A stretch of DNA of 64,000 nucleotides. It comes from Yamagishiella unicocca. Lineage: Eukaryota; Chlorophyta; Chlorophyceae; Chlamydomonadales; Volvocaceae. Below are positions 1 to 12,371 of the stretch, in pieces (position 1 is the stretch's first letter; each line of letters opens with the position of its first letter). The DNA is taken from contig BDSL01000001.1 in the NCBI GenBank assembly GCA_003116995.1, forward strand, positions 2,666,001 through 2,730,000. The letters are read 5' to 3'. The translations under genes and the position numbers were made by a program. Under the pieces are notes generated by a model that saw only the letters and a program-made list of their open reading frames with translations, did no database searches and was not told the DNA's origin.

Positions 1-789
1 GCTGTGAGCTGCTGTCCGCTGACCGGGACCGCTGCGACGCCAGGGCCTCCAGCCGCCCTGGCATGGGCATGTCATCGTCCGAGTCGCCGCCGCCGCCAGC
101 TGCCAAACTGGCCGGCCGAGTTCCTTGCGGGGTGCCTGCAGCAGCGCACGCCGTCCGCGCGCGGGACGTGCTTTTTGTGAAACGACACGCGCAGAGAATC
201 AAACCAGGTACAACCGCTCTCTCAAGTACTTTGCACGCAATTGGCTGCGTCACACATGGGCCACCTCTTGCGCTGGACCCCAGGGAATAGGTCAGCGGCA
301 GTCCCACGGCATCGATGCGGTGCCAGCACTGGCTGAGCAGCTCCCGTGGCGTCCGTCCGAGCTCCTCGCCACCCCCTCCAGCCCCCCTCTGCCAGAAGCA
401 CGTCATACCTAGCGGCGACATATCGTATTCTGGTTGGCCGTCGTCCAGCCCGTAGGAGGTGCCTACCCCTTCCCCTTCGCCACCCTGTGGCCACGAAGGA
501 GGACATTGGTATTTCAACGTACAGTGTGCGTAACAATTGCCGGCGTCGTGCGTGCAACTGAGCGACTGGCGACGCACCATGCTATCTGCTGTCGCGCCTC
601 TGGCATCGTCCGACGCGGCTCCCTCGTCGCCCCCATACTGCTCCTGCATACGTGCCGATCAGGTATTTTCAGGTTTGCCAGGACATCATAAGTCTGGAAT
701 GGAAGACCGTCGCTGCCGCGGCACATGGCATACGCTGATAGCGTCCAACAGCAAGGGCTCACCCCTTGAGCTTCATCCCCATCAGCCAT
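1..789 (-). CDS. Unknown protein, 5' part of a gene that runs off the left edge
   Basis: Not recognised. Four exons read on the minus strand: 789-763, 643-578, 484-265 and 135-1, the last continuing outside the window. Each junction has a GT donor and AG acceptor and the phases agree (0, 0, then 1). The visible protein is about 149 residues. It starts MADGDEAQG, continues with an acidic Gly/Asp stretch, then a better-ordered segment containing GMTCFWQRGAGGGG and LLSQCWHRIDAVGLPL, and then an SDDDMPMPGR stretch. No stop separates these exons once the introns are removed, and codons are G/C-ended. The start ATG lies only 268 bp from the start codon of the divergent hydrolase gene. No signal peptide or known motif is evident. 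The weakest call is the donor at 264, which reads GTGGCC. Confidence 0.55.
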
Positions 790-1057
790 AGGTTTTTCAA
801 CGGAAAAGTTCTTTTTGTGGTCTTCAAGTGGTCGCTAGGTTGAAAGTATTTCAGCAAAACTTTGAGAACATCGAGTGAAGATGAAACATCCAAGAGCTCC
901 TCTATGCTAGAGATTTGCGGTAGCGGCTACGCAATATGTTCACAGTCTATGGCCCAACGCCTCTTCGAGGGCAACTCATTTGCCGTACTCCTTGGCAAAT
1001 GAGCCCCTACTTTGTATCCCCGCGATGCTTACGTAACATGATACAACAGCCTTAAAA
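790..1057. promoter_or_regulatory. Shared intergenic region of two divergent genes
   Basis: These 268 bp separate the start codons of the minus-strand unknown gene (789) and the plus-strand hydrolase gene (1058). It must hold both 5' leaders and both promoters. I see no clear TATA box; the segment is more A/T-rich than the flanking exons. The role is inferred from gene orientation only. Confidence 0.4.
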
Positions 1058-3393
1058 ATGAACCTGTTAGGAAGATGGCTTTTCCGCATCTTCTGTGGGG
1101 TAAGCTGACTTTCACGTGCACAGGCCCAGCTTTCCTGCATCACGCTCATGTGTTATAACTTTAAGATAAGATAACAATTATGACAAGATACCGATTGGGT
1201 ACCATTTGTTGTAGGTCGGCGGTGTCGCCGGACTGGGTCTTGCGTTGCTCTATTTCTTCCAAGAGAAAATTGTAAGTGTCCTTTTTTCCACTTTGGTATG
1301 GGCACGGTAACGGTTCCGACATGCTTCTCTTCGTAACTTGCCACTCCAGCAACCCTCCTGACTCGTTTCCCGCCTGTCGCCCCTTTTGCCCCAGCTCTAC
1401 GTGCCTCGTATCCCCGGACTGCCAAGCGGTATCTGGAAGTACCCCAACGAGTTCCAGCTTGAGTACGAGGTACAGTGATGCAACTGCAATCCTTCGTAAC
1501 CTTGCGACTCGGTCACCAAGCATGCGTGTGCAGAACGGGAAAGGGAAATATATGTCGTGAGTGCCAACAATGCTCGATCTATATTATACCTACATCCTAT
1601 CCCCTGGTAGGACGTGGCCTTGACGACGGAAGATGGTGTCAAGCTGCACGCGTGGGTGCTTTGGGGCCGTGGCTGGTCCAAGGAAGAGATCAAGTCCAAA
1701 CCCGTCGTTATTTTCTTCCAGGTGATAACGATAACAATGGACAGGGTTGGGGCCATCACGCTGGGGCACGGTGTAGCATGGCCAAAATGGGTCGAAATGG
1801 GGTTGCCATGCGTCGTACAGTGATGCAGTCCCCAGCTTATCAACCTCGTTTTCACCTGTCCCGGATGCATCCCGTCATGGCCTACTACAGGAGAATGCGG
1901 GGAACATGTCCTTCAGGCTTCCATTCCTGCGGCTACTGGTTTACCGTCTGAACGTGGTCGTGTTCGCTATGAGGTGCGTCTGAATTGGATAAGGAACGAC
2001 GGTACAGCACGGAAGGATATGCCCAACGGGGAATGGCACAGGGTGTTGATGAAGAAACGGGGAATGGCACAGGGTGTTGATGAAGAAGTCACCCATAAGC
2101 GCCTGCATATCGGTACCTAAATGGTTTCAATCGAGTCTCCAGCCCCCTGCGGCCTCCGTTGAGTCTATCCCGCCTGCGTACAAGGATGAGGCAAAGCTGT
2201 GCATGCGTTCTTGCCCATTATCGCAGCTACCGCGGCTACGGTCTGAGCGAGGGGAAGCCAAACCAGGCTGGGCTGCAAAAGGACGCGGCGGCGGGGCTGG
2301 AGTACGTGCTGTCGCGATCGGATCTAGCAACCGACAAAGTTGTGCTGTTTGGTCGCTCGCTGGGCGGGGCCGTGGCGATACACTTGGCGGCGCAACAGCA
2401 GGAATCGGTAAGTATAACCGATAGGCTTTGAAAGATTGCAGCGATGGTATTACGTTGTCTGCGTGCATCTCTGGGTTGTCGTGACCGGGCCTCCACTTGC
2501 CACCAGGTACGAGACGGTGTACGGAATGCCAGGGCTTAGTCCATCCTGCGGGATCTAGGCCGCATACCGATCATGCCCGCCCCAATCCAGCATACTCCCA
2601 AAGCCAACCAAACTCCCGACGTCCTGCGACCCACACTCAAACGGGAACACGCTGTTGGCCTCCAGTTGTTTCGCTCCGCACACAAGAAGCTTCTTCGCAT
2701 GGTGTAGGGCAGTTACCAATTGCCCGTGCATAATGCGGTACCTGCAGGTCAAGGCTCTGGTGATCGAGAACACATTTACCGGTGTACAGGACATGGTTGC
2801 CCGCGTGGTACCGCCGCTGTCGATCCTCATCGGCACGGGCCGCCCCTGCAACTTCCTGGTTACCAACAAATGGTCAAACCTGCAGCTTATGTCACGTATC
2901 AAGTTGCCGATGCTTATGCTGGTATCGCTACGTGTGAGTTTACTGTGTGTATGCCATGGATTGTGAGAGGCTACTTACAAGCGACTGTTGATAGGGGATG
3001 AAAATCATCTGGACAGGCCTTGCGGGGACGGGGGTTGCATGAGCCAACGCGTCTGCGGCCAGCTTAGCAAGAAGGCTCCTCAGTACCAGTATTGTGACTT
3101 TTTCAGCAATGTATTGACCAATGGCTCTGTTAGTATCGAAACCCAATGCCGCAGCAATGCATCCATTCTTTGTTTTACCGCTCCCGATGCTCCTCACCGC
3201 ACAGGACGAGATGGTGCCGTCCAGCCAGATGTTTAAGCTGCATGCAGCCCAGACGTCGCCGGTCTGCGAGCTGGAAGTTTTCAAGGAGGCCTCGCACATG
3301 GATGCCTATGATGTGGAGCCTGACCAGTACTGGGGCTCGCTGAACCGCTTCCTCACCCGCATTACTGAAGACAAGATGTGCACGGCAAAGTAG
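1058..3393 (+). CDS. Alpha/beta hydrolase of the BEM46/ABHD13 family
   Basis: Eight exons, all with agreeing phase: 1058-1099, 1215-1271, 1395-1469, 1611-1721, 1891-1973, 2227-2407, 2748-2933, 3205-3393. They encode 307 residues, close to the usual size of the ABHD13 group. The N-terminus has a single hydrophobic segment (VAGLGLALLYFF), so it is probably a membrane-anchored hydrolase facing one side of an internal membrane. The catalytic triad can be read as Ser167 in GRSLGG, Asp246 in RDEMVP and His276 in EASHMD. The family motif SYRGYG follows the strand-turn region. ABHD13/BEM46 proteins are serine hydrolases whose natural substrate is poorly known; plant relatives are called BEM46-like or WAV2. 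The ATG at 1058 was chosen because it gives the membrane anchor and a clean first donor. Confidence 0.9.
2026..2087. repeat. Perfect 31-bp tandem duplication in hydrolase intron 5
   Basis: Positions 2026-2056 and 2057-2087 are identical 31-bp units containing GGAATGGCACAGGG. The duplication lies inside the intron 1974-2226 and has no coding effect. It looks like a recent slippage event. Confidence 0.9.
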
Positions 3394-3810
3394 GGTGCCA
3401 GTGTCGAGTTGAGTTCGACGGGCGGATATAGTGAGATCGGAGTAATTGCAGATGGCGCTTGCTGCGGCTTGGGCTACCGCTTTTTACTCTCGGTGTGTGA
3501 GTCTCTGCGCACGACACACTTATGCTGCACGCATGCGTTGACAAAAACCGCTGCGACAGCGTACCACCCGCATGCTGCCTGCCAATGATGAACTCAAATG
3601 GCAGCAATTTGGCGTCCATGGGATAGCGAGGCGTGTGATCCCGCGAGGCAGGATGGAGCTTCAAAGGGTACTACAGAATAGCTTCTACGCCTCCTTCGAA
3701 CCACCACTTCAATGCTACAGGGACAAGCGACGCTAAGTAGATTTCCTACAAATCAAAGCGGAAGGCGATGAATGGGTGATCGAACCTTCCTTGCAAAGCA
3801 TCCTGTTGGC

Positions 3811-3815
3811 TGTAA
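3811..3815 (+). terminator. Poly(A) signal TGTAA of the hydrolase gene
   Basis: TGTAA is the standard volvocine polyadenylation signal. This is the first copy I noticed after the stop at 3393, which gives a 3' UTR of about 430 nt. The assignment is inferred from position. Confidence 0.5.
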
Positions 3816-3991
3816 ACAGCGCGCGTTACTGCGTACATGTATCATACGTACGACGGGTGAAGGCAGGCACAGGCCTGTGCTCCCGATTATCCTCTCGCAA
3901 GGTACAACGCCATAGGCCAGCACGCAATTTCTTAGCGACGCGCGCTCTCTGCGCTGTGGGTATGCCGCGATGCCCAACTCGCATGCAATTA

Positions 3992-5936
3992 CTAGCAATG
4001 CTTGCACGACCTCTTGCAGTTATCGGCCATGAAGCCGGGGTTCTTGTCGCACTCGCCAAAGAATGCCCACTCCACGCACTGGATATTTGTGTCGTGGCAC
4101 TCGGGTGTTCCCAGATTCACGGCTTTCTTGCCACTGCGCGCGTACATCAAGGACGAAGGAGAGAGACGAGAGTGCAACCGTCAGCTCAGCGATGAACTGC
4201 GTAGATAGTTCATCAGTGCCCTCTGCGCAGGACCAAGAGTGCGTAGCAAAAGCAGCATTCAATGATCGACCCAGGACCGTGGTGTTCGGCAGAATGCCAT
4301 GCCATGTTAGCCAGTCCAGAAGCCCATGCGGATAACACGACCTTATTCCCCGCCCAGCCATCCGACGCGTCGCCCGACTAGGATACGCCGGCAGAGGTAA
4401 AATCCATATTTTACCGGGTGGCAATTCCATAAAGCAGGTAGCAGGCATGACCCACTGAGAAACCGTTGGCGCACTGAAAGGGTACCGCTTGTGCAAACCG
4501 TGTCTTCCGGTTCACTACGCTCACCCGATGGGTCCGACATGGATCCACTTGGTTGCACTCCACTTGTCCCCCTTCAACGTGGGGCAGCTGCCGTGCAGGC
4601 TGGACGGGTCGTTGCTGCCATCCGGCTTCAGCGAGTAGAACATCAGCGCGTCTCCCTTGATTGCCTTTACAGCCAGGCCTCGCTTGGCGCACTCAGACCA
4701 GCCCTCGCCGCTGACCTTCTGCTCAGAGTGCGGCAGCACGGTCTCCCCGCCCTCCTCCACCGTTGTCCTAAAGCATGTGGATGATCGTCACATCAAAGAC
4801 AGCACGCACACGTTAGTAAGCAATGTTGGCGCCAAGCGGGACAGAAATGCTCTCATGTGGGAGGTGCTAGGGTCATGTGGGAGGTGCGTTCCCTACCATC
4901 CAACAAGAACCGGTGGGCGGTTGCACGCCGCCAGCTGCATTGACCCCTGCTGCTACAAGTGCATAACCGCGCCGCGGGGTAAATGAAGTCGGTCGCACCC
5001 CATGTGCTGCACCATCGGGCATGTGTTCCAAGAACAGTACGTACAATGCAGCGCAGGTCATGGGACCCAAAGGAAAGAGGGTCAAGCAGGTGGCCGCTGT
5101 CGGAGACTGGTGTTTTTTCAAGCAGGACGGGAGACGGGAGCTGGAAACCCCACCTTCCCACCGGCTAAACGCTACTCACAAGTACATCAGTACGGTAACA
5201 ACGCGCTGGCCGCCATGCTCCGGGGCGGCGTTCACGGGGTCGTGGAAGTAATCGTAGTGAGGCTCATACTTCTGGCCGTCGTGATAGTGCAACACCTGCA
5301 GACCTTCATGATTCTCGAGAGGAATCATTGTAACCTGTGCAACGCGTTTCTCGATGCGAGCAATGATTTCATCCTCGCCCTTGCTGAACCAAGTGCCAGT
5401 GCTAGTGCGGATCTGGCTGTCCACGCTCTTGCCAGTCTCGTTATCCACGACAGATGACTTGACCATACGGGGTCCCGCCTGGCATGAGGGAGGATTGTGC
5501 CACCTCAGGCCGCGGAACCTGGAGCTGCTCGTGTTTCCCAAGACATCACGGCAACAGGTCAACCAAAGCAAACTGAGCGCGACATCGTCACAACATTTCC
5601 CAACCCACGGATATTATGCCGCACCTTGTTAACGATGTGCTCGCATTCTTCGTCCGTCAGGAATCCCTTCAACAGGAATGCGCGAGGTGCCCACGAAAGG
5701 TGGACCACTTCACCACGCCACTCCTCCTGACAAACGTAAAAGCCCTGGTGAAGTACTGTTTTCGGCCAGTGACAAAATCCTGGCACTTGCATGCAACTGC
5801 CTATACCGCTCACCTTCAGTTCGCCAAAGCCCACCGTGTGCCCTGAGCCAGCGAGGACTCCGTTTGAGAGGGAATCGGCTGCAGCTGTAATGCACAATAT
5901 CGACGCAAGAACGACTACGCCTAATTGGAGCGCCAT
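3992..5936 (-). CDS. Prolyl 4-hydroxylase alpha-subunit-like protein with C-terminal ShKT domain
   Basis: Five exons: 5936-5814, 5726-5625, 5478-5180, 4767-4525, 4133-3992, encoding 302 residues. The N-terminus is a secretory signal (MALQLGVVVLASILCITAAA), so the enzyme should act in the ER/Golgi on secreted, hydroxyproline-rich cell-wall proteins. The 2-oxoglutarate/Fe(II) dioxygenase core shows the iron ligands His149 and Asp151 (EPHYDYFHD) and distal His233 in SLHGSCP, with the 2-oxoglutarate lysine at about 243. The last 35 residues hold six cysteines in ShKT spacing (CHDTNIQC ... CKRSCKHC). An upstream in-frame ATG at 6005 exists, but the one at 5936 gives the cleaner signal peptide. All key residues are present, so the gene looks functional. 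Plants and algae often pair P4H with ShKT. Confidence 0.93.
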
Positions 5937-7651
5937 GCTTTCCTCCGACAAGGTCTTCTCCACCTGTAGACCAGAGACAGATGGTTGTTGGTGAAATGTA
6001 AACACGTATTTACAAGGTACCGCCTTCAGTTAGGCTTAGTGCTCCTTTCCAGATCCGTACCTGGTAGCTCGTACGTGCCCCGTTACGCGTTTCCGTTCGA
6101 AAGTCCCCATGAAGAACGACGATAGCACGACACTCATCTGATGCCGGGACAATCCACTTCCCAAATCAATAGCGCCGCTTCAAAACTGAAGGAAGGCCGT
6201 GGGCTCCAAACACCTATGACGGCCGTGCTTGCGTCATGTCGCAGTTTCAGCATTGTTGGAAGAACCCAGCCGTAGAGCCGACGAACGCCATGCTGCTGGT
6301 TGACACATAAATCTGCGCACGGCGCACTGCTGGGAAAGACGCAAACGGACGCAGTGCAGTGAGAAGGGGCATGAAGGGGTAGGATCCCTGGGCTGGGAAA
6401 GCCAGACCGTCCGTGATGAGTGAGCCGCAGCTCTGGCATGCACGAGAGCACTGTATACGTCGGTAGACGCCAGGCACAGAGTACCACAGCAGTCCGCTGC
6501 GGGAGCCCGACAGCCACTCCCGCGGTGGCTGAAGCAACGGTATCACCGATGCTCTGATGTTAGCTTCAGGACGCACCATACTGCACTTTCATCCGTGGCC
6601 CGTCCGTGGCCCGTCCGTGGCCCGTCCGTGGCCGTCCGTGGCCCGTCCGTGGCCGTCCGTGGCCCGTCCGTGGCCCACGGCTTCTCGAGGCTCCGTGTTT
6701 TATAGCACCCATCAAGAGGCGCGGACATAAGCAAACCTGAGCTACGATTTTAAGCAAAGGCGCAGGCCAAGTGGTGCATAGCGCTCTTGGCAGCTTTTGT
6801 CTGCATCGAGATGTGCGTAAGGCGAACTAATGCACTTGCTTGTCACCACTTTCAGTCCTCTCTGTGCGCCTCTCCCGGTTTTGTCTGCCGAACCTGGCGG
6901 CAAATGATAATCGGGGCGCACATACACGCACGGCTTGCGGTGGCTTGTGGAAGCTAGGGGATTGCCCCAAGGCTCCACGCCATTAATTGACAAGTAGTTA
7001 TTTATACATCATTAAATACATCATTATACTAGTGTGTGAATGCAAAGCGGTTCGCATGCAACGTGTCTTGCGCAGAGTTAATGCTGGGGTAGGTCCCGTG
7101 GGTCACACCCCGCGTCTACCATAATAGCACAGGAATTCCGTTTCGGGCCAGTTTTCTTATTAAGTGATATCATATATAATTCGACTGAAATGACGCGAGG
7201 AATACGTAAAAGGTTCGTCAAGGAGGTCCGCTACGCGCTAGGTGCCAGACTGCCAATTATGCACGTTGCAGTAACAAGGCAGTGTCCGAGCAATTATTAA
7301 GCGCGTAGGAATTTAGGCGCTCGCAAAAAGGTGGTGTAACCCCGTCGCACCGTACCCAGCGTGTACTGCAACTAGTTCCTTACTGCTATACTCTGAGCTT
7401 TGCACTATCTGAATTACAAGAAATTTCTCCCTGTAGATAACTTAGTAGGCACAGTATCGATTAGCCGTTAGCTTTGACGTTCCCATACTTCGTGAGTTAC
7501 GAAAGGCTGCAGCACCGACAGAGAAGGTTGGCTAGGTTTAACCGCTGGACCATGAGGTGCTGAGCATATCACATCAAGGCGACTGCCGCTCCGTGCGGAG
7601 CGCTTGCCTTGGGGCCGGAGGGCAACTGAACGACGGAGCGACTGGGCGTCA
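5937..7651. other. Intergenic region, no confident gene
   Basis: This is the upstream region of the prolyl hydroxylase (minus) and of the low-complexity gene (plus). It contains a CCGTGGCC minisatellite at 6592-6676 and an A/T-rich stretch around 7000-7450. A 110-codon minus-strand frame at 6579-6247 (contains REWLSGSRSGLLWY, ends FFQQC) has moderate G/C third positions, but no splice partner or known motif. I do not call it as a gene. Confidence 0.5.
6592..6676. repeat. Minisatellite of 10-11 bp units
   Basis: About eight copies of CCGTGGCCCGT or the one-base-shorter CCGTGGCCGT lie head to tail. On the minus strand they give short Gly/Pro/Arg/Thr/Asp-type frames that are by-products of the repeat. 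Confidence 0.9.
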
Positions 7652-10600
7652 ATGTCTGGGTGCGTCTGGATACCAAGTAAGTCGGAGCACCCTAGGCCGT
7701 TGTCAGAACATGTCTTGTATTTGCAGCATATATAGGAGGGGCGTATTCGGCAGGGGGGACCGCTGGCGTGTAGCAAGCACCCTGTCCTCGTTATCTGCGC
7801 TCATGACCCGACTACCTGCAAAAAGGATACCATATCTTTCTCTTTATCAGCAATTGGATTTGTTGTGAATTGAACCTTTGCCCTCTTTGTCTCGGTTCCT
7901 CTTGTACCGCAGCGGAAAATGGCCATGAGAAGGCCTCCAACAAGCCTCAGTATCAAGAGGCGCTTAACCTTTATGTGCATCCGGAGCCCTCACCAGAGCT
8001 GGAAGAGAGATTGCTGCGGGATTCAGCAGCTCCAGCGCAGCCGCTACAGCATAGCGACCGTGCCATTGTTACCGCCCCAAGCCTGGACCCGACGATGCAG
8101 CAACTTGGCAGCGCTGAGACGGCAAGGGAATACACCATGCACTGTAACTCATATCCGGATGGGTCGCAGAGCAGGGCGTGCAATGAGTCGACACATGCAG
8201 CAGGCAGCGCACCACCTAGCGCCGACCGCTGCGGACTGCCTCCCAGCATGTCGTTCACTGCGTGCCCGGGCGCGGAATGTCCGCCACCGGGCCCAATGCA
8301 GTCCGCCCTCGGGGAGCACCCCAAAGTCATGAAGGCTGGCACTGCACTGAGTCCCCGGCAGAGCGTGTCTCAAGCTCCTGCTGCAGCGTCGAGCCCTTCC
8401 GCCCAACACGTCCAAGGCTCTCATTATCAGCAGCAAATGACTACGCAGCATAACTGGCTTTCCGAGCAGTCCGCAGCTTGCCTGCACACTCCCCAAGGCA
8501 CGGAAACAGCGCCAAGGCTGCCTGGCGCCTCTGACCCCATGCAAACTGACGGTGGGGGCTACAGGAGTCTTTCGATTGGCGTGGCGGGGGAGACCCCCGC
8601 TGCGGGGGAGCTGTTTTCCGTCCATAGTCTGAGTCTATCTGGTCCTGACCGGGATTTATTGGACCAGCTTCTCGGCCCGGAGGCCGGTGGTAGCAGTCCC
8701 ACCCTGGTGACACCGTCATCCTTCCTTGCTACCGGACCCTTCGCGGACGCAGCGTTCCAGCCAGCATTATCCGACTACAGCCAGCGACCCACGCCGGCGC
8801 AGCTGACCGATATGCTGGACGCTGAAGCTAATAGCGTGGGCGACAAGCAGCGGGGGCCTGATGCGCAGCCTCCGTTGCTAAACGCATACAGTGAGCCGCT
8901 GCCCTTCAGCGCCCCGCTACCTCACCACCTCGCTTTGCATCCCGGCTGCCCACCGGTCGCATCAGGCAGCGCGCCTGGCGCAGCGGCAGGGGTGGCCCCG
9001 GGCCATTACCACAGAGAACAGCACGGTCCTGTCGGTGACGTGCGCGTGCAGCAATGGACGGGAGGGCAGGGCATTACACGCGGCGGCCGTGAGCAGCAGG
9101 AGCTAGTGCAGCAACAACAGCAGCAGCAACACCAGCAGCAGCAGCAACACCAGCAGCAACAACAACTCCAGCAGCAACAACAATTCCAGCAACAACACCA
9201 GCAGCAGCAGCAACAACAACACCAGCAGCAACAACACCAGCAGCAGCAACAACAACTTCAGCAACAACAGCAGTATCGTATAGGCACGCAGGCTAGCACG
9301 CCATATCGCGTGTCGCAGTCAATGCCCACCTTGGACGAGAACCGTATGCTGACTGCCGCGTACTCGGCACCAGCACCGGGTGCGTCGACCAGGCAGGTGC
9401 AAACGGGGATTCCAACGTCGTCGGGTGGAGCGTCCTCCCCAATGCACATTGACGGTCAAGGCCGTTCGTTGAGCCACGCGTCCATGTCCGCTGGCGGGGC
9501 TGCGGCGATCAGCGTGGGGAGTGCCTTGGAATCGGCGCAGGGTGCTCCGGGCGGTGGCGGCGGCCACAGCGGCGGCAGCGCCAACCCAGGCGCAGGCGCA
9601 GTACCAATGCAGCAGAGCCCTTCGGATTCCCGCGGCAAGCGTTTGCGGCAGCAGCACACTGACGGGCGGCCGATGCCCGTGGCCCCCGCGGCGCACATGG
9701 TCCCTGCTGCTGGCCCACCAGCCGCTGCCGCCCCCGTCGCTCGACCCAGCAGCCCCAGCAGCCAGAGCCACCACAGCCACAGCGCCGGTGACCCCATGAG
9801 CATCAGCGGCGTCGAGGGCGCCGCCATGTACAACCACGGGGGTGCGTACCAGTACTCCTACGGCGTGCCGCAGCCATACGCCATGCCCTATGGCATGCCC
9901 TACGGCGATCCCTACTACCATCCGGGGTACGGGTACCACCCCATGATGGACGCGCCACCGGGGCCCTCGGAGTCCATGGCGATGGGGTACGGGGGCCCGC
10001 ACTCCTCGCACTCGAACCCACAAGGCATGGACCCCTCGGGGTCTCGCATGCTGCACTACCCGGGCTTCATGGCCCCCCGCCAGAGACTCTACCGTCGCTT
10101 CGTGACCGGGCCTCACGGGCGACGCGATGGCGTTGCTCAATCTCAGGAAACACTGCCGATCTCAGCGGCGGCGGGGCAGGTTCAGGAGGGCGGCCTGGTG
10201 TCGATGGCGTCAGCGCCGGCGGGGTCGGCCACCACCAGCACCATGCGGGGGCCTGGGGGCGGCAGGCCGCCGCCGGCATCCTCTGCCGCAACGAGCACGG
10301 CACCCATGTCGTGCCCTCCTGCTCAGCAGCAGGCAGGCGCCAGCTCTGGCGGCGGGGCAGCGCTCGCAGCTGTGCCTTTGGCGGCGGCCCAAGGCACGGC
10401 GACGACCGATCGCGTGGCGGCTGGAGGCGCTTCCCATTGCCAAATGCCGCCGCAGTCGTCGCTGCCTGCGCCGCAGGCGTCGATTGAGGCTGAATTGGAG
10501 AGCGCCAAGGTGCGTGCCGTTAGCCACATGGGGTATCCAATGTTGTACACTGCACGGCTCGGCATGACTCTGGGCTGTGACTAGTAAAGGCCTTGCGCCC

Positions 10601-12371
10601 GGCTACTCGCGTAATTCCTCGCCCCTTCACACACTTGTCGCTGCCTTTGACCCTTGCCCGCAGGCTGCTCGTGCCTGCCACGAGCAGTTCGCCGCAGACG
10701 ACATGCCCCTGCCGCTTCCGCGCTCCACGGTGGACGGCATCCGTCAGGAGCTGCGCGTTGTAACGCAAGAGCTGCTGCAACGGCGCATGGATGAGGCGCG
10801 GAGCCAGCAGCACACAGCGCCCGCTGGCGAGGGCGCGCCTCTGCCGCGGTTGCAACCTTCGGTGGGTCACTGCTGTATGCTATCGAGCCGCTCATGCTGC
10901 AGCACGGAAGCGTAGCGGTGTCACGTGGGGGTATCGCTTCCGGTCGGATACCGAGTGAATCACCCCACCTGCCTTGGCTGACCATTTGCCGATGTGCCCC
11001 GCGCTGCAGAACTCTTGGGCTCCCGGCGACACCATGTCAACCCGCTCTGCCCCCGCGGCTATGCACGCGATGCACCAGCACCAGCCCAACCCGAGTGACC
11101 CGCCCATGCAATCGGCAGCAGCAACGGGCGACGGCAGGCCGGCCGTCGGTTCCCAGTCGGGCCCGGCCCACGGCATGGCCTACGTCAGCGGTACTTCCTC
11201 TGTGACCCTGCCGCACAAGCGCGGCGCGTCGACAGCCCCCGCAGCGAGCGCCGGTACATCACCTGGGCGCGCTCGGCCGGCACCATCGGCGCCAGTGGGG
11301 CAGCTCGCTCGTGCTCCTGCCGCAACCGTGTCTGCCGGCGCTTGCGGCCGTCGCAGCGGCGGCTGCCCGGAGATGATGACGGCCGACCCCGTATCGAAGC
11401 CTGCGCCCGGGATCTCGGCACCGGCTGGAGCGGCGTCAATGCGGCTGCCTCAGCCCGGCCAGGTCAGCAGTGCACCCGCCTGCGGTGGCGGCCCCAATGC
11501 AATGCGGCAGCTGTTCCCTAATCCAGGCGGCGGAAGCTTCCATCCCGGGCCCCCCATGTGCGGTCCCGCGGCGAGCCATCCCGCACCTGGGGGGCCCGGC
11601 AAGCCGCCACTGGCTGCAGCGGCCTCGGCCCCGGTCGGGCCCCGCCCCGCGATATCGGGCAAGTCCGCAGCCTCGGCGACGCAGAGCGCCTCCGTCGCCC
11701 AGACGGCACCCATGCGTGCGGCGCAGCAGCAGCAGAAGGGCAGCTTGGCCATGCCCATGGGCTCGTATCGCGTGGGCCAGCAGGGTAGCATGGCGGCGGA
11801 GGCGGAGGATGACGGCGAGGAGGTGCACGGCCCTCCGCAGCGGAGCAGCGCAAACAGGCCCGCCGGGCCGCCTGCTGCCGTTTCCTCGAGCACTGGCGGT
11901 CCCGGCTGCGGGCCGCCGCCGCTGCCGCCTGGATACTACGGGGCCTCCATGGCGCCACCGCCATACGACTATCCGCCCGGGTACTACTACCCCGCACCTA
12001 TGGGATCGTATGGAATGCGCATGTACGGCATGGCGCCGCCGAGCATTCCATCCATGCCGCCGGGGTACCGGGGCCCTCCGGGTTCTGGCGTGCCGATGTA
12101 CGGCATGCCACCGCCGGGGATGGGAATGTCTGGCGTACCTGCGATGTCGTACGGGATGGGGACGTCGCCTTGGTCTGAGTATAACATGGCGCCAATGGCC
12201 CAGGGCGGGGGCCAGGTGGCGCCTGGCGCAGGGAGCATGGCGCCAGCGGGGCACATGCGCGACGGCTCGGCAGCTGGCGCGTGTCAGAGCAGTGAGTATA
12301 TGCAGTCCGGTGGCGGGAGGGCGCCGTTAGGGCCAGGCGCGGCCGGGGCGTATCCTTTGGCTGATAGTTGA
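7652..12371 (+). CDS. Large low-complexity protein with polyglutamine and Met/Pro/Tyr/Gly-rich regions
   Basis: Function not recognised. Model: exons 7652-7676, 7913-10509, 10664-10861 and 11010-12371, giving 1,393 residues. The three large exons have good splice sites and phase. The 25-nt first exon (MSGCVWIP, phase 1, GTAAGT donor) is a proposal that fits the phase of exon 2. Visible features: a Gln-rich tract at 9106-9273 with interspersed His and Leu; Pro/Ser/Ala/Gly-rich linkers; two blocks with repeated Met-Pro-Tyr-Gly (MPYGMPYGDPYY, and YGMPPPGMGMSG near the end). The 66-codon third exon contains the only helix-like segment (VDGIRQELRVVTQELLQRRM). There is no membrane segment, zinc finger or RNA-binding motif. 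The composition resembles prion-like, condensate-forming or RNA-associated proteins, but that is inference. A TATATA at about 7729 lies inside the proposed first intron. Confidence 0.75.
9106..9273 (+). repeat. CAG/CAA trinucleotide tract coding for polyglutamine
   Basis: About 55 codons, mostly CAG and CAA with CAC, CTC/CTT and TTC interruptions, lie inside the large second exon of the low-complexity gene. The mixed Gln codons make the DNA repeat imperfect and probably more stable than a pure CAG run. Confidence 0.95.

Noticed and set aside
6247..6579. 110-codon minus-strand frame ending FFQQC
   Set aside because: Moderate G/C third positions only, starts beside a minisatellite, no motif, no splice partner; not enough to call a gene.
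9319..10140. 273-codon minus-strand frame antisense to the low-complexity gene
   Set aside because: It is a mirror of G/C-rich codons of the plus-strand gene, has His/Arg/Val-rich random composition and no splice context.
11436..12330. Long frames of 272 and 286 codons in other frames of the low-complexity gene
   Set aside because: They are Arg/His-rich shadows of the last exon; the plus-strand exon has the right phase and composition.
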